Shown: positions 22,992 through 33,959 of the stretch, one piece after another | How positions within the stretch are numbered: position 1 is the first letter of the stretch | Layout of the letters: every line of letters begins with the position of its first letter | The notes under the pieces: model-generated | Seen by the model: only the letters and a program-made list of their open reading frames with translations | The model's database searches: none | Told to the model about the DNA's origin: nothing | Position numbers and translations under genes: made by a program | Assembly (NCBI RefSeq): GCF_900039485.1 | Contig: NZ_LN999833.1 | Span: forward strand, 770,735-834,734 | DNA: 64,000 nucleotides | Source of the DNA: Candidatus Doolittlea endobia | GTDB lineage: Bacteria; Pseudomonadota; Gammaproteobacteria; Enterobacterales; Enterobacteriaceae | Reading direction: 5' to 3'

Positions 22992-23948
22992 TTAGCTCGT
23001 GCTGATCGCAAGGCGATTGCGTGACCAGGCGCGCGGTTCCGCTATAAGGCGGCACGGCGTCAGCCGGCCCGCTGCAGTGATTTTTCCGATTCCGAAAAAA
23101 CGCCCTACGTCTCCCTCTGTCAGGCGTACCAGACCGGCCTGTGCCGGCGCGCTAACCACTAGCGTTTGTCCAAGGCGCACTCTCGCTGAAAGATCAGACG
23201 GCAAATTAACCGCCGGCATATCCGCCACTGCGCTGTCTACTGGCAATAGCAGCGACAGAATTTCCGGTGCCTCCATCGCGTCGTTGACAATGGTTTGCAG
23301 AGCCGCGAACGTTATCATACGCCCTGCGGGATAGTGGGCAACCGTCAGTCGCCGTAGCGCCGTAATATGCGCGCCGCAGCTGAGACGTTCACCTAAATCA
23401 TCAACGATAGTGCGGATGTAAGTACCTTTAGAACAATGAATTTCCAGTTCCACCTCCGTTAAATTCCATCGATGTAACTTCAAATCGTAGATGCAGATAG
23501 AGCGCGCATCACGCTTTACCGTGATTCCTTTGCGAGCGTACTCGTACAGCGGACGCCCCTGATACTTTAATGCGGAAAACATTGACGGCACCTGACTGAT
23601 TCTACCGCGAAAGTGGCTCAGAGCCGCCTCTAATCGTGCTTTTCCCAGTGATACTGGACGGACGCTGACAATTTTACCCTCTGTGTCAGAAGTGTCGGTG
23701 CGTTCGCCGAGCCGGGCGGTGACCCGATAGCGTTTATCAGATTCTAGAAGATGCTGAGAAAACTTAGTCGCCTCGCCAAGGCAGATGGGTAGCATACCGG
23801 TTGCCAGCGGATCTAGCGCACCGGTATGCCCGGCTTTATTAGCGCGAAACAATCGCTTGACCTTTTGAACCAAGTCATTAGACGAAAGTCCAAGCGGCTT
23901 ATCCAAAAGAATGATACCGTCAACGTCATAGCAACTTAGACCACTCAT
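22992..23948 (-). CDS. truB: tRNA pseudouridine-55 synthase TruB
   Basis: TruB makes psi55 in the T-loop of tRNAs and also helps tRNA folding. The 318-residue product (E. coli 314) carries the catalytic aspartate in [15 protein letters not shown] (near residue 48), [16 protein letters not shown], and a C-terminal PUA-like region. Its ATG overlaps the rbfA stop in TAATG, which implies translational coupling. Confidence 0.96.
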   Translation of the reverse strand: MSGLSCYDVDGIILLDKPLGLSSNDLVQKVKRLFRANKAGHTGALDPLATGMLPICLGEATKFSQHLLESDKRYRVTARLGERTDTSDTEGKIVSVRPVSLGKARLEAALSHFRGRISQVPSMFSALKYQGRPLYEYARKGITVKRDARSICIYDLKLHRWNLTEVELEIHCSKGTYIRTIVDDLGERLSCGAHITALRRLTVAHYPAGRMITFAALQTIVNDAMEAPEILSLLLPVDSAVADMPAVNLPSDLSARVRLGQTLVVSAPAQAGLVRLTEGDVGRFFGIGKITAAGRLTPCRLIAEPRAWSRNRLAISTS

Positions 23949-24364
23949 TAATTTTCTTGATCTTCGTTATCTGTCTTATACACCTGACTTATGCTCCTGC
24001 GTAAGCGATCATTTTGCACGACCTGGTTGACTAAATTAGTCACGCGTATACCTTTCATGAGCGAATTATCGTAGACAAAGGTTAATTCGGGAACGACACG
24101 TAAGCGCATGACTTGACCAAGCAAGCTGCGGATGCGACCTGCTGCATCTTGCAACATCCGGACGCCGGTTTTGTCCTGTTCTGGAATTTGATCATTCAAA
24201 AAGGTAACGAAAATTTTAGCATAAGCTAGATCGCGTGACACTTTTACGTTTGAAACCGTCGTCATTCCGACGTTGAGATCTGTGATCTCGCGCTGCAAAA
24301 TAATGGCTATTTCCTTTTGCATGTTCTGGGCAATGCGCTGTGTGCGATTATATTCTTTATGCAT
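23948..24364 (-). CDS. rbfA: 30S ribosome-binding factor RbfA
   Basis: RbfA binds the 30S subunit during late 16S maturation and is needed for growth in the cold. The 138-residue KH-fold product matches E. coli RbfA (133 aa), with [36 protein letters not shown] and [12 protein letters not shown] chose the ATG at 24364 because GGAG precedes it at eight bases; a TTG at 24382 is in frame but has no such signal. It lies between infB and truB. Confidence 0.95.
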   Translation of the reverse strand: MHKEYNRTQRIAQNMQKEIAIILQREITDLNVGMTTVSNVKVSRDLAYAKIFVTFLNDQIPEQDKTGVRMLQDAAGRIRSLLGQVMRLRVVPELTFVYDNSLMKGIRVTNLVNQVVQNDRLRRSISQVYKTDNEDQEN

Positions 24365-24432
24365 GGTAAATTCTCCAGACAAGCAGAGGACTTGTTTTTC
24401 CTTCTGTAGTGTACGTTGCTAACAATGCATTA

Positions 24433-27138
24433 TTAGGTAATGGTACGTTGGATCTCAATAATTTTAAATGCTTCGATTACGTCGCCTGAATGAACGTCAT
24501 TGTAGTTTTTAACGCCAACGCCGCATTCCATTCCGTTACGCACTTCTTTGACATCATCTTTGGCGCGCCGCAGAGACTCCAGTTCACCTTCATAGATCAC
24601 TACGTTTTTACGCAGGACGCGGATTTTATTGTGACATTTTAGCATGCCTTCCATCACTATACAGCCGGCGATAGTACCAAATTTCGGTGAATAGAATACA
24701 TCGCGTACTTCTGCCAGACCGATAATTTCCTGTTTATATTCCGGTGCTAACATACCGCTCATTTTCTTTTTGATTTCATCAATTACATCATAAATGACCG
24801 AGTAATAGCGTAAATCCAAGTTTTCCGCTTCGATAATACGACGGGCGGATGCATCTGCTCGCACGTTAAATCCCAGTAGGATGGCGCTGGAAGCCGCTGC
24901 GAGCGTTGCATCGGTTTCAGTAATGCCGCCTACGCCAGAACCGACAATTTTCACTTTCACTTCGTTGGTAGACAACTTCTTCAGCGCATCAATAATAGCT
25001 TCAGCGGAACCTTGCACGTCAGATTTCAGCACGATATTCAACTCGGACACGTCTCCGTCGGTCATGTTAGTGAACATGTTTTCATGCTTAGATTGCTGCT
25101 GACGTGCCAGTGTAACTTCGCGGAACTTGCCTTGACGGTACAGCGCTACTTCACGTGCCTTTTTCTCGTCGCGTACTACCGCCGCTTTATCACCAACAGC
25201 CGGCACCCCGGACAGACCGAGAATCTCGACCGGAATCGACGGGCCTGCGGAAGCTACATCACGACCGATTTCATCGCGCATGGCGCGCACGCGGCCGTAT
25301 TCGAACCCGCATAGCACAATGTCGCCACGATTCAGGGTGCCTTCGTTGACTAGCACAGTAGCAACCGGACCACGGCCTTTATCCAGGAAGGATTCAATAA
25401 CTAGACCACTAGCCATACCGTTGCGAATTGCTCTTAGCTCCAGGATTTCCGCCTGCAGTAAGATAGCGCCCAACAATTCGTTAATACCCGCGCCAGATTT
25501 AGCGGAAACATGTACAAACTGACTTTCGCCTCCCCACTCTTCCGGAATAACGCCGTATTGAGTTAGCTCGTTCTTGACTCGATCCGGATCTGCTTCTGGT
25601 TTGTCAATTTTGTTGATCGCAACCAGCACCGGGACTTTGGCTGCTTTGGCGTGCTGAATAGCTTCGATAGTTTGTGGCATGACGCCGTCGTCGGCGGCTA
25701 CTACTAGTACTACGATATCCGTCGCCTGCGCACCTCGAGCACGCATTGCAGTAAAGGCCGCATGTCCCGGAGTATCCAGAAAAGTTACCATGCCGTTGTC
25801 AGTTTCTACATGATAGGCACCGATATGTTGTGTGATACCGCCTGCCTCGCCTGCCGCTACCTTAGTTGAACGTATATAATCTAGCAGCGAGGTTTTTCCA
25901 TGATCGACATGACCCATGACGGTCACCACCGGTGCACGGAATTCAGCGGTGGCAGAGATGCCAATATCGCGATCGGACATCACCGACTTTTCTAGTTCGT
26001 TTTCACGGCGTAAAATCACCTTGTGACCCATTTCTTCCGCCACTATTTGCGCAGTTTCCTGATCGATCACCTGGTTGATGGTCGCCATAGCGCCTAGCTT
26101 CATCATGGCTTTAATAACCTGAGAGCCTTTCACTGCCATCTTGTTAGCTAGTTCCGCCACAGTCATAGTTTCGCCGATGACGACATTGCGGTTTACCGCC
26201 TGCGCCGGCTTGTTAAAGCCTTGCGTTAGCGTGCTCAGTTTACGTTTGCATTTTCCGCTACGTCCTACGGCACGTGCTTCTTCTCGATCGGCTTTAAATT
26301 CGGATAAACGACTAGTCTTTTTTTGCTTAGTCGCTTTACCGATGCGGGTACGACTTCGGCGATCGCTTTCCACGTTTCGGTCATTTTCTTCTTCAGCTTC
26401 CCTGGCATGATAGGAGGTAGAAACGTGATAATCTATGATATTTTCTTCGATCGGTTCAGGCGCGTTATTCCAGTTGTTGCCGTGTTCTTCGGCCATACGA
26501 CGCGCTTCTTCCGCAATCTGGGAAGCTTTTTCTTCAATTTTTCGACACGTTTCCTCTTCCGCTTTGCGTCTTAGCTCCGCGGTTTTGATTTCACGGCGTA
26601 TTTTTTCAGCTACTCGTGATGACTTAGGCGTAGTATTGGTCTGTCGGTTAATCGATTTTTCACTTTCCATTACTACACTTTGCGTCCGTTCAACTGCCCT
26701 ACATTTGATTTTATCGATCGCGCGTTTCGCTTGTTCTTCGGCGTTGCGTTTCGTTTTTTCGTAGGTTTCGCGCTTTGCCTGCTGCTGAGCTCGCTCTTTT
26801 GCTTCCTCTCTGTCATGCGCTTCTGATTTAGCCTGTTTTTGCGCTTGCGGATCGTGTTGTATATAAGTGCGCTTTTTACGCACTTCGATTTTTACCGACT
26901 TACTTTTACCGCCGGCGCTAGGAATATTCAAAGTGCTGCGCGTTTTGCGCAGCAAAGTTAACTTATTAGGCGCTATTGTGCGATCGCAGTGCAGGTGCGC
27001 CAGTAAGATTTCTTTTTCCTGCCGGGTCACAGAGTCTACTACGGTTTTTTCAATACCCATATCAGCAAATTGCTGTATCAGGCGATCGACCGGAGTTTGC
27101 AATTCATCGGCCAGCGATTTTACGGTTATATCTGTCAT
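24433..27138 (-). CDS. infB: translation initiation factor IF-2
   Basis: IF-2 is the GTPase that brings initiator tRNA to the 30S subunit and joins the subunits. The 901-residue product (E. coli 890) has a conserved N-terminal domain, a long charged helical linker rich in Arg, Lys and Glu (about residues 90-290), and a second IF2N domain ([20 protein letters not shown]). The G domain follows with [27 protein letters not shown] and NKIDKPEAD, then domains II, III and the fMet-tRNA-binding C2. The start follows AGGA at about ten bases. The gene order nusA-infB-rbfA is conserved. The initiator tRNA gene of this locus (metY) is decayed. Confidence 0.97.
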   Translation of the reverse strand: MTDITVKSLADELQTPVDRLIQQFADMGIEKTVVDSVTRQEKEILLAHLHCDRTIAPNKLTLLRKTRSTLNIPSAGGKSKSVKIEVRKKRTYIQHDPQAQKQAKSEAHDREEAKERAQQQAKRETYEKTKRNAEEQAKRAIDKIKCRAVERTQSVVMESEKSINRQTNTTPKSSRVAEKIRREIKTAELRRKAEEETCRKIEEKASQIAEEARRMAEEHGNNWNNAPEPIEENIIDYHVSTSYHAREAEEENDRNVESDRRSRTRIGKATKQKKTSRLSEFKADREEARAVGRSGKCKRKLSTLTQGFNKPAQAVNRNVVIGETMTVAELANKMAVKGSQVIKAMMKLGAMATINQVIDQETAQIVAEEMGHKVILRRENELEKSVMSDRDIGISATAEFRAPVVTVMGHVDHGKTSLLDYIRSTKVAAGEAGGITQHIGAYHVETDNGMVTFLDTPGHAAFTAMRARGAQATDIVVLVVAADDGVMPQTIEAIQHAKAAKVPVLVAINKIDKPEADPDRVKNELTQYGVIPEEWGGESQFVHVSAKSGAGINELLGAILLQAEILELRAIRNGMASGLVIESFLDKGRGPVATVLVNEGTLNRGDIVLCGFEYGRVRAMRDEIGRDVASAGPSIPVEILGLSGVPAVGDKAAVVRDEKKAREVALYRQGKFREVTLARQQQSKHENMFTNMTDGDVSELNIVLKSDVQGSAEAIIDALKKLSTNEVKVKIVGSGVGGITETDATLAAASSAILLGFNVRADASARRIIEAENLDLRYYSVIYDVIDEIKKKMSGMLAPEYKQEIIGLAEVRDVFYSPKFGTIAGCIVMEGMLKCHNKIRVLRKNVVIYEGELESLRRAKDDVKEVRNGMECGVGVKNYNDVHSGDVIEAFKIIEIQRTIT

Positions 27139-27163
27139 GCTGTGCTTTTCCTGCTACAGTTTA

Positions 27164-28651
27164 TTACGCGTTATCGCTAAACCAGCAAATATTGCGTGCG
27201 GCCATGATAAGCTCCCCAGCTTTTTCACTACTCAGCCCTTCAATATCTGATAGATCATCGACACCTTGTTCGGCAAGATTTTCCAGCGTACAAACACTAC
27301 GCGCCGCCAGTTTTAATGCTATCTCGCACTCAAGTTCAGGCAGGTCCAGGAGATCTGTGTTCGGCACGCTTGTGCTACGATTTTCTTTTTGTGCCAACGC
27401 AAGCGAGGTCAGCGCATTCTTTGCTTGTTCACGCAACGTTTCTACCATTGCCTTATCGAGCCCTTTAATTTCCATCAGTTCATTTATCGGTACATAGGCC
27501 AGCTCTTCAAGGGATGAAAACCCTTCTTCTACCAGCACTTTCGCAAGCTCTTCATCAATATTCAGATTACGGGTAAAGACATCGATTGCTTCGTGGGCTT
27601 CAGCTTGATGTTTTTCTTGCAAAGCTTCTACTGTCATTACATTTAGCTCCCAGCCGCTGAGCTTGGAGGCCAACCGAACATTTTGGCCGTTTCGGCCGAT
27701 AGCCTGGGCAAGATTATTGGCTTCTACCGCGATATCCATAGTATGTTTGTCCTCGTCTACCACAATAGCCGTGACATCGGCTGGCGCCATGGCGTTGATG
27801 ACAAACTGGGCCGGATTATCATCCCATAACACAATATCAATGCGCTCACCGCCTAATTCGCTTGAAACCGCCTGAACGCGCGCACCACGCATACCTACGC
27901 AGGCGCCGATCGGATCGATGCGCTTGTCATTAGTCTTCACGGCAATTTTCGCCCGTGAGCCAGGATCGCGTGCAGCGGCTTTGATTTCAATAACTTCCTC
28001 ACCGATTTCCGGTACTTCAATACGAAATAACTCAACCAGCATTTTAGTCCGTGACCGGCTGACAAACAGTTGCGCGCCGCGCGCTTCCGGACGGACCGAA
28101 TACAACACGCTGCGGATACGATCGCCTGGACGGAAATTTTCTCGAGGTAACATGTCTTCACGGTCAATAATCGCTTCAGCGTTACTTCCTAGATCAAGAC
28201 TGATACTGTCTCGGTTCACTTTTTTCACCACGCCGGTGACAATTTCGCCTTCGTGGTTACGGAATTGATTTACTATCATTGCCCGTTCAGCTTCACGCAC
28301 TTTCTGCACGATGACCTGCTTAGCGGTCTGTGTAGTAATACGGTCGAACACCACCGACTCAATTTTATCTTCAATATAGCCGCCCAGCTGCGCTGTAGGG
28401 TCGTCAAATTGCGCCGCGTCTAGCGTAATTTCTCTGGTCGGTTGAGTCACTTTGTCCACAATCAGCCAGCGTCGAAAAGTGTTGAAGTCCCCCGACTTGC
28501 GGTCAATGCTAACGCGAACTTCGATTACTTGTTCATATTTTTTTTTTGTTGCTGTAGCCAGTGCCGTCTCTAACGCTTCAAAAATCTTTTCCCGCGGGAC
28601 GGTTTTTTCATTAGACACTGCCTCAACAACAGCCAGAATTTCTTTATTCAT
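27164..28651 (-). CDS. nusA: transcription elongation/termination factor NusA
   Basis: NusA binds RNA polymerase and modulates pausing, termination and antitermination. The product is 495 aa, the E. coli length. It has the N-terminal polymerase-binding domain (1-130), S1 ([18 protein letters not shown]), KH1 and KH2 ([35 protein letters not shown]), then the two acidic repeats ([38 protein letters not shown]). It is the first intact gene of its block, since rimP and metY upstream have decayed. Confidence 0.97.
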   Translation of the reverse strand: MNKEILAVVEAVSNEKTVPREKIFEALETALATATKKKYEQVIEVRVSIDRKSGDFNTFRRWLIVDKVTQPTREITLDAAQFDDPTAQLGGYIEDKIESVVFDRITTQTAKQVIVQKVREAERAMIVNQFRNHEGEIVTGVVKKVNRDSISLDLGSNAEAIIDREDMLPRENFRPGDRIRSVLYSVRPEARGAQLFVSRSRTKMLVELFRIEVPEIGEEVIEIKAAARDPGSRAKIAVKTNDKRIDPIGACVGMRGARVQAVSSELGGERIDIVLWDDNPAQFVINAMAPADVTAIVVDEDKHTMDIAVEANNLAQAIGRNGQNVRLASKLSGWELNVMTVEALQEKHQAEAHEAIDVFTRNLNIDEELAKVLVEEGFSSLEELAYVPINELMEIKGLDKAMVETLREQAKNALTSLALAQKENRSTSVPNTDLLDLPELECEIALKLAARSVCTLENLAEQGVDDLSDIEGLSSEKAGELIMAARNICWFSDNA

Positions 28652-28687
28652 TCTAGTTGCCTCAATACTAATTGCCTCAGTAAAACG

Positions 28688-29124
28688 TTAAAGGTAGGGA
28701 AGCAGGTTATCTTTTGGATATTTTGCAAAGACAATATCTTTACATCCATTGTCACCATGATCATTCGCCATCGACTGCTTTGAGGATCCCCCCTGCAATT
28801 TATAATAGTTTTGCACTGCTATACGCGTAGTAACCAAGTTGACGTCATTTCAGGTAAATTGAGACATAATATGAAGCGTTAAACAGCGAGCGATCCAAAC
28901 CCGATAACGAGACCTCCAGGCTATAGATCACAGAGATCAGATCTTTGATGTCCAGTATCATGCTAAATTTTGTGGTTTGCATCAGCACAATCATCAACAG
29001 TTCAACACTATTGATACAAATGCGCAGAATTAATTAATGGCCACGAATAATTCCATCCCAACAACTCAAACTTTATGTCTTCCATGAGCACGATGAGTAT
29101 CTTTATTAATTTTATTTTAGACAA
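28688..29124 (-). pseudogene. rimP: decayed ribosome maturation factor RimP
   Basis: Between nusA and the metY relic, minus-strand fragments match RimP in order. A TTG-started LSKIKLIK segment lies at 29124, then FELLGW, VDDCADANHK near 28985, MILDIKDLISVIYSLEV near 28945, GLDRSLFNASYY near 28900, VQNYYKLQG near 28800, and KDIVFAL with NIQK near 28710. Several frameshifts separate them. RimP is needed for efficient 30S maturation. The position is that of E. coli metY-rimP-nusA. Confidence 0.9.
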
Positions 29125-29247
29125 GCCTATCCCCAAGGCATAAAAAAGGCTAATTATCCCAGTTTCTCTGTAGCGAAATAACACAAAGTCGAAAAGCGGG
29201 GCATCAAGTGAGTGGACTCTATTTTAAAAGCCCTGTAAGGAATATAG

Positions 29248-29319
29248 TTGCAGATGCTGGATTTGAACCGACTATCTTCGAGTTATGAGCTCAAAGCCAC
29301 TAAACTGCTCCATCTCACG
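29248..29319 (-). pseudogene. metY: decayed initiator tRNA (metY) relic
   Basis: The minus strand aligns along its length with E. coli tRNA-fMet. The anticodon loop CTCATAA, the T-loop GTCGGTTCAAATCC and the C1-A72 mismatch typical of initiators can all be seen. It is two bases short in the D-stem/anticodon-stem junction. The three G:C pairs that mark initiators are reduced to G:C, A:T, G:C. The acceptor stem has two mismatches and three wobble pairs, and the encoded 3' end is CTA rather than CCA. It is probably non-functional. Enteric genomes usually carry further initiator genes elsewhere. Confidence 0.8.
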
Positions 29320-30033
29320 TCAGAAAACAATGAATTGTCATTATGCTGATAACCCCAAAAAAAGCAAGTTATCTCTGATCAGTCCAGTTTCCGTAGGCAT
29401 TACCTGTTCTTTTGTAGGCATGCTCACTTTTGAGAAAGCGTTCTCTTACTACTTAGCAAAAAAGGCAAATAGGAAGCGTCGCGAAGGATAATAGACTATT
29501 TATTTAATGCAAGATGAGATCCTCAAAACAGGAACTGGCTAGCTGATTATAGCTATTAGACAAATGCTGACCGTCGCTTTTGTTGTTACACAATAACAGT
29601 GTTACCTGTGTAATAAGATATGGAATAATTAATTGCAAATATACACCATCGTGATACTAAACTATAGATGGAACGATGACACAACAACATTCTTATCAGA
29701 TAAAGCAGCATACCTTGAATTAGCGTACTCATTTACAATATCAGAAATAATGCATTACAAGATCATTAAAACATTTTCTTTCTATTTTCGCCGATACAAT
29801 GCTTTACGATATCTTGTTAAAATGATCCTATCAGATAAATTATAGGATTTTCGTTATGGCTCTTGTTAAGATGTACTTTTCTTTTTAAGACAAAAGTAAA
29901 AAGCACATCTTAGGTTTGATTAAATATTATGCTGAATTTTGACCATAATTCAGATCTTAAATATACTATTCTCGCATCTTGTAATGATTACTTCTGATAA
30001 AAAATTTTTGTTAAATGAAAGAAAGGTATCTAC
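29320..30033. other. leader and gene-free DNA upstream of mdtK
   Basis: No gene is seen. Two structured elements lie ahead of mdtK. An ATCCTAT/ATAGGAT stem at 29825-29848 is followed by TT. An imperfect palindrome at 29867-29912 has TAAGATGT/ACATCTTA outer arms and ACTTTT/AAAAGT inner arms. Either could be a terminator of a lost gene or an attenuator-like leader. The divergent neighbour in E. coli, riboflavin synthase, is not recognisable. Confidence 0.45.
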
Positions 30034-31407
30034 GTGCAAAATTATATTAAAGAAGCGCGTATCTTGCTGGCTCTTGCTATCCCTGTTATTCTGACCCAGG
30101 TGTCACAAACGGCGATGGGCGTGGTAGATACTATTATGTCCGGCTCGGTAAGCCCTGCTGATATGGCAGCAGTCGCGGTAGGTACGTCCATCTGGTTGCC
30201 GATCATTTTATTCGGTCATGGCCTGTTACTGGCGTTGACGCCAGTTATCGCTCAGCTGAAGGGTTCTGGGCGTCGTGAGTGTATTGCACATCAAGTTCAC
30301 CAGAGCTTTTGGTTGGCACTTAGTACGTCGCTGGTTATCATGATATTGCTTTACAATAGTCATCGCATCATCGGCTACATGCACAGCGTTGAGCCAATTT
30401 TGGCGGAGAAAGCAGTTGCTTTCTTGCGCTACTTAATGTGGGGAGCGCCTGGTTATCTGTTTTTCCAGGTACTACGTTGTCAATATGAAGGGCTTTCCCG
30501 CACCATACCAGGTATGGTCATTAGTTTTCTCGGCCTGGTGATTAATATTCCTATAAACTATATCTTTATCCACGGTAAGCTCGGCATACCAGCCTTAGGC
30601 GGTGTTGGCTGTGGTGTGGCAACTGCTTCGGTTTACTGGATCATGTTCTTATTGCTAGGCGCTTATACACATCGGGTGAATGCGCTTCGCGGTTTTTGTT
30701 TGTCGAGCGGATGGAAAAAACCAGATCCGGTAGCGCTAAAGCGGCTATTTATCTTAGGTTTACCTGTAGCGTTGGCGCTATTTTTTGAAGTGACATTGTT
30801 CGCGCTGGTGGCATTATTGATCGCGCCGTTAGGCATTGTTGCCGTTGCTGGCCATCAAATCGCTCTCAATTTCAGCTCACTTATGTTTGTACTGCCACTA
30901 TCGATAAGCGTGGCTGCCACCATCCGTATCGGATATCGCTTGGGACAAGGTGATGTTGAACAGGCACGGATCAGCGCCTGGTCTAGTCTAATGATAGGCG
31001 TTACGATGGCCTGCTTCACTGCTTTATTTACTAGCCTGTTGCGTGAACATATTGCCCTATTATACAACGATAATCCTGGCGTGGTATCGATGGCCTCGCA
31101 TCTGATACTATTAGCGGCTATTTATCAAATCTCTGACTCTATACAGGTTATAGGTAGCGGAGTGCTACGCGGTTATAAAGATACCCGTTCGATCTTCTTT
31201 ATCACTTTTATCGCGTATTGGTTACTCGGCCTGCCGTGCGGCTATGTACTAGCACTAACGAATTGGCTACGTCCCGCCATGGGGCCAAGCGGTTTTTGGT
31301 TCGGGTTTATTATCGGGCTTACTTTTTCCGCTATATTGATGACATGTCGCATGTTCTGGCTACAACGACAAACGTCGGCACGAATTTTGCACCGAGCGGC
31401 ATGCTAA
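30034..31407 (+). CDS. mdtK: MATE-family multidrug efflux protein MdtK (NorM)
   Basis: This inner-membrane sodium or proton antiporter exports cationic drugs and metabolites. The product is 457 aa, exactly the E. coli MdtK length, with twelve hydrophobic segments and the MATE signatures near the start ([21 protein letters not shown]). [10 protein letters not shown] near 146 and [12 protein letters not shown] near 255 are also present, along with LYNDNPGV and [11 protein letters not shown] toward the C-terminus. The start is GTG at 30034 with GAAAGG ahead of it. It is unusual to see a drug-efflux pump kept in such a reduced genome. Confidence 0.95.
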   Translation: MQNYIKEARILLALAIPVILTQVSQTAMGVVDTIMSGSVSPADMAAVAVGTSIWLPIILFGHGLLLALTPVIAQLKGSGRRECIAHQVHQSFWLALSTSLVIMILLYNSHRIIGYMHSVEPILAEKAVAFLRYLMWGAPGYLFFQVLRCQYEGLSRTIPGMVISFLGLVINIPINYIFIHGKLGIPALGGVGCGVATASVYWIMFLLLGAYTHRVNALRGFCLSSGWKKPDPVALKRLFILGLPVALALFFEVTLFALVALLIAPLGIVAVAGHQIALNFSSLMFVLPLSISVAATIRIGYRLGQGDVEQARISAWSSLMIGVTMACFTALFTSLLREHIALLYNDNPGVVSMASHLILLAAIYQISDSIQVIGSGVLRGYKDTRSIFFITFIAYWLLGLPCGYVLALTNWLRPAMGPSGFWFGFIIGLTFSAILMTCRMFWLQRQTSARILHRAAC

Positions 31408-31504
31408 GAAAAAATATGCTTTCTGTATTTTCGTAGTAGTAGATTTATTGCTTTGCCATCTTCTGGTTTTTGTTGTAGTGAGGGTGATAAAGTTCGACAT
31501 CAGG

Positions 31505-31582
31505 ATCATTCGGCATTAGGAGCTCAATGCTGCATTTGCAAGCGATATTTGAAAAGCTATCATCTGTATTATCGCTATCAAG
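31505..31582 (+). repeat. dispersed repeat family, copy B (best preserved single copy)
   Basis: The sequence runs ATCATTCGGCATTAGG, AGCTCAATGCTGCATTTGC, AAGCGATATTTGAAAAGC, TATCATCTGTATTATCGC and TATCAAG. It aligns with copy A over its 3' half and with copies C and F over its 5' half, which defines a unit of roughly 75-80 bp. It starts 98 bp after the mdtK stop. Confidence 0.75.
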
Positions 31583-32098
31583 GATTCAAATAAACAAGAC
31601 TATCGTAGATATAGCTATGTGTGGTTCTAGTGCAACACTGCATAGTATTTACATGACTAAATATGCCTTATTATAATATTAAATATTTTTTATATTGTCA
31701 TCTTTATATCTTTTGATAAAATTTCATAAGGTGCATGATTATCTTCCCATTAGGATAGTATCTCAGATTGGCTAATAATAATGTATGCTCATCTACTCTC
31801 TATTCGTGATACTAACCAATGGTATTAACATATTTTGGGGGAAGTATCATTAGCCAGCTAGTAGCCAGAATCACACGGCGTTTCGATAATTATTTAAAAT
31901 AATCAGATACGGACGACGTTCCGTACGAAGTTCTGGGTAACGACCCCTTATTTAAGGACGCGGACTAACTCTTGTGAAATGACGCAAGAGTGCTATATAT
32001 CAAAATATCTCGTCGGAGAAACACCTTATCGATCAACGCATGCAAATCAGGCATGCCTGACTAGCATATGATGCTACAACAAAGACAGCCGTAAAACG
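31583..32098. other. gene-free stretch between mdtK and nth
   Basis: AT-rich DNA with no supported reading frame. In E. coli the rsx (rnf) operon lies upstream of nth; I do not recognise any part of it here. Confidence 0.4.
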
Positions 32099-32737
32099 AT
32101 GAATAAAAACAAACGTTATGACATTCTGTGTCGCCTGCAGGAGAATAATCCCTGTCCCACCACCGAACTGATGTACCAATCGCCTTTCGAGTTGTTGGTT
32201 GCAGTGCTGCTCGCAGCTAAGGCGACCGATGTTAGCGTAAATAAAGCTACTAAACTATTATTCCAAGCGGCTAACACGCCGCAGGCCATGCTAGAGTTGG
32301 GCATTGAGGGCGTCAAAGGCTATATCAAATCTATAGGTCTCTTTAATAATAAGGCGGAAAACATAATTAAAACCTGTAAGCTATTATTGAAATACCATCA
32401 GAGTAAGGTACCACAAGACCGTGCAGCGCTAGAAGCACTTCCCGGCGTCGGACGTAAAACCGCTAATGTAGTATTGAATACCGCTTTTGGTTGTCCGACG
32501 ATTGCAGTTGACACGCATATTTTCCGCGTTATGAACCGGACCCATTTTGCTGTAGGTAAAGACGTGCAAGCGGTGGAACAAAAACTATTGGTCGTGGTAC
32601 CGAATGAATTCAAGGTGTATTGTCATCATTGGTTCATTCTACACGGCCGTTATATCTGTATTGCTCGCAAACCACGCTGCGATTCCTGTTTGATTGAAGA
32701 TTTGTGTGAGTACGATCAGAAATATTATCTGCGATAA
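32099..32737 (+). CDS. nth: endonuclease III
   Basis: Nth is a bifunctional glycosylase/AP lyase for oxidised pyrimidines. The 212-residue product (E. coli 211) has the HhH motif LPGVGRKTANVVL with the catalytic lysine (K120), the aspartate in VDTHIFRV (near 138) and the four 4Fe-4S cysteines CIARKPRCDSCLIEDLC (near 187-203). Residue 41, glutamine in E. coli where it fills the space of the flipped base, is lysine here (LLAAKATDVSV). Within the HhH domain W is replaced by C (FGCPT), and D by Y in VYCHHW. The last two are probably tolerated; the first is at the DNA interface. Confidence 0.94.
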   Translation: MNKNKRYDILCRLQENNPCPTTELMYQSPFELLVAVLLAAKATDVSVNKATKLLFQAANTPQAMLELGIEGVKGYIKSIGLFNNKAENIIKTCKLLLKYHQSKVPQDRAALEALPGVGRKTANVVLNTAFGCPTIAVDTHIFRVMNRTHFAVGKDVQAVEQKLLVVVPNEFKVYCHHWFILHGRYICIARKPRCDSCLIEDLCEYDQKYYLR

Positions 32738-32941
32738 CCTGTCCGTACGTTCTGTATGGAAGTTACGAGGCCTCATGGAACCTGTACCACCCCGCATTTT
32801 CATGCACTGACAATATGACTTACTTAATTTTTTAAATGCACCAGCACAATATTCAATAGTCTAATAACTATTGACTAAGATTAATTTTTGTTTATACACT
32901 GATCGCTATAGTGCAAGCTGAATAGAATGCAATGTAATGGT
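32738..32941. other. non-coding DNA after nth
   Basis: No gene or clear hairpin is visible here. It leads into repeat copy F. Confidence 0.4.
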
Positions 32942-33020
32942 TATTCGGGATTAAGAGGGCTTAAGGATACATTAGCAAGCTATGTTTGAAAACGTTACGT
33001 CTGTGGACGCGTTCAATCAG
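32942..33020 (+). repeat. dispersed repeat family, copy F
   Basis: TATTCGGGATTAAGAGG matches the family 5' end. AGCAAGCTATGTTTGAAAAC matches the central core, and CTGTGGACGCGTTCAATCAG matches the 3' end with substitutions. It starts about 205 bp after the nth stop codon. Confidence 0.6.
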
Positions 33021-33209
33021 ACATAAGACTAATATTGTAACTCCACTTATTGTACCTAAAAAAGAAGAGCTAATGCTTGTCTTTAACTCATAACGACAGC
33101 CTTTAGTATGCTGATGATAACGCTGATGCAGGCAATACAGTGCCTAGGCTACGAGAAGAAAGCAAGGGAATGAGAGCAGTGAAAGTGCAGTGAAATATTA
33201 CGATTAGTA

Positions 33210-33821
33210 TCAACGGGCATCACGATTATAGCAATAAAAACCTCCTTTAAATATCATGTGTAACTGTAGCACGAGTCGTTTTTCCAACTGATAACGTTGA
33301 TCAAGATCAACGTCCAGCGCTTCTGCGCCGGCATTGAACACGATAATGACCATCGCTTCCGCCTGCACTTCAGTAAAAATGCGCGGCATACAGTTCTCGA
33401 TTTCTAAGTAATTGGCGAGCTCGGAAATGAAATGTTGGATTTCTCGAGTTACTGCGGCACGGAAAATGCTGGAAGTGCCGGAACGTTCACGCAATAGCAA
33501 ACGAAAAACATTAGAATTGTTACTGATAAATTCCATAAATGTAGCTACTGACGTGCAGATTACGTTGCCGCCCTTATCGATACGTTGACGCGCTTGGCGC
33601 ATAAGCTGACGCAATATCAGTCCGCCTTCGTCTACCATAGCAAGACCCAACTCATCTATATCGCGAAAATGGCAGTAAAAAGAGGTGGCAGCAATACCAG
33701 CGTGGCGAGCAACTTCACGCAGGCTTAGGCTAAAGAAATTACGTTCAGCGCTCAACTGGCTAAATGCTGCCTCAATAATCGAACGTCTGGTCCGCTCTTT
33801 CTGTTGCGCTCTTACTCCCAT
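33210..33821 (-). CDS. fabR: TetR-family repressor of unsaturated fatty-acid synthesis FabR
   Basis: FabR represses fabA and fabB according to the acyl-ACP/CoA pool and so sets membrane unsaturation. The product (203 aa; E. coli 215) has the TetR helix-turn-helix ([20 protein letters not shown], residues 31-50) and a C-terminal ligand domain with METFISNN-like and [12 protein letters not shown] segments. I start at the ATG at 33821 (MGVRAQQKE), the E. coli start; one three codons upstream is possible. The recognition helix reads SFYCHF where E. coli reads SFYRHF. The C-terminus is about ten residues shorter. It is divergent from the sthA relic, as in E. coli. Confidence 0.93.
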   Translation of the reverse strand: MGVRAQQKERTRRSIIEAAFSQLSAERNFFSLSLREVARHAGIAATSFYCHFRDIDELGLAMVDEGGLILRQLMRQARQRIDKGGNVICTSVATFMEFISNNSNVFRLLLRERSGTSSIFRAAVTREIQHFISELANYLEIENCMPRIFTEVQAEAMVIIVFNAGAEALDVDLDQRYQLEKRLVLQLHMIFKGGFYCYNRDAR

Positions 33822-33959
33822 ATAAACCATCCAGCTTCGCCAGGAATTTAGAAGAACAACTATATCAAAATTTGTTGCAATGCATTAACAATATGTCACG
33901 CCAGAGCCGCAGGTTTATAAAACAGCAAAACCACGTGTGATAGGATTTTTACGAGCGTA

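Noticed and set aside
29867..29912. A riboswitch upstream of mdtK
   Set aside because: The imperfect palindrome is AT-rich and lacks the conserved cores of known riboswitch classes. It is kept only as a possible terminator or leader hairpin.
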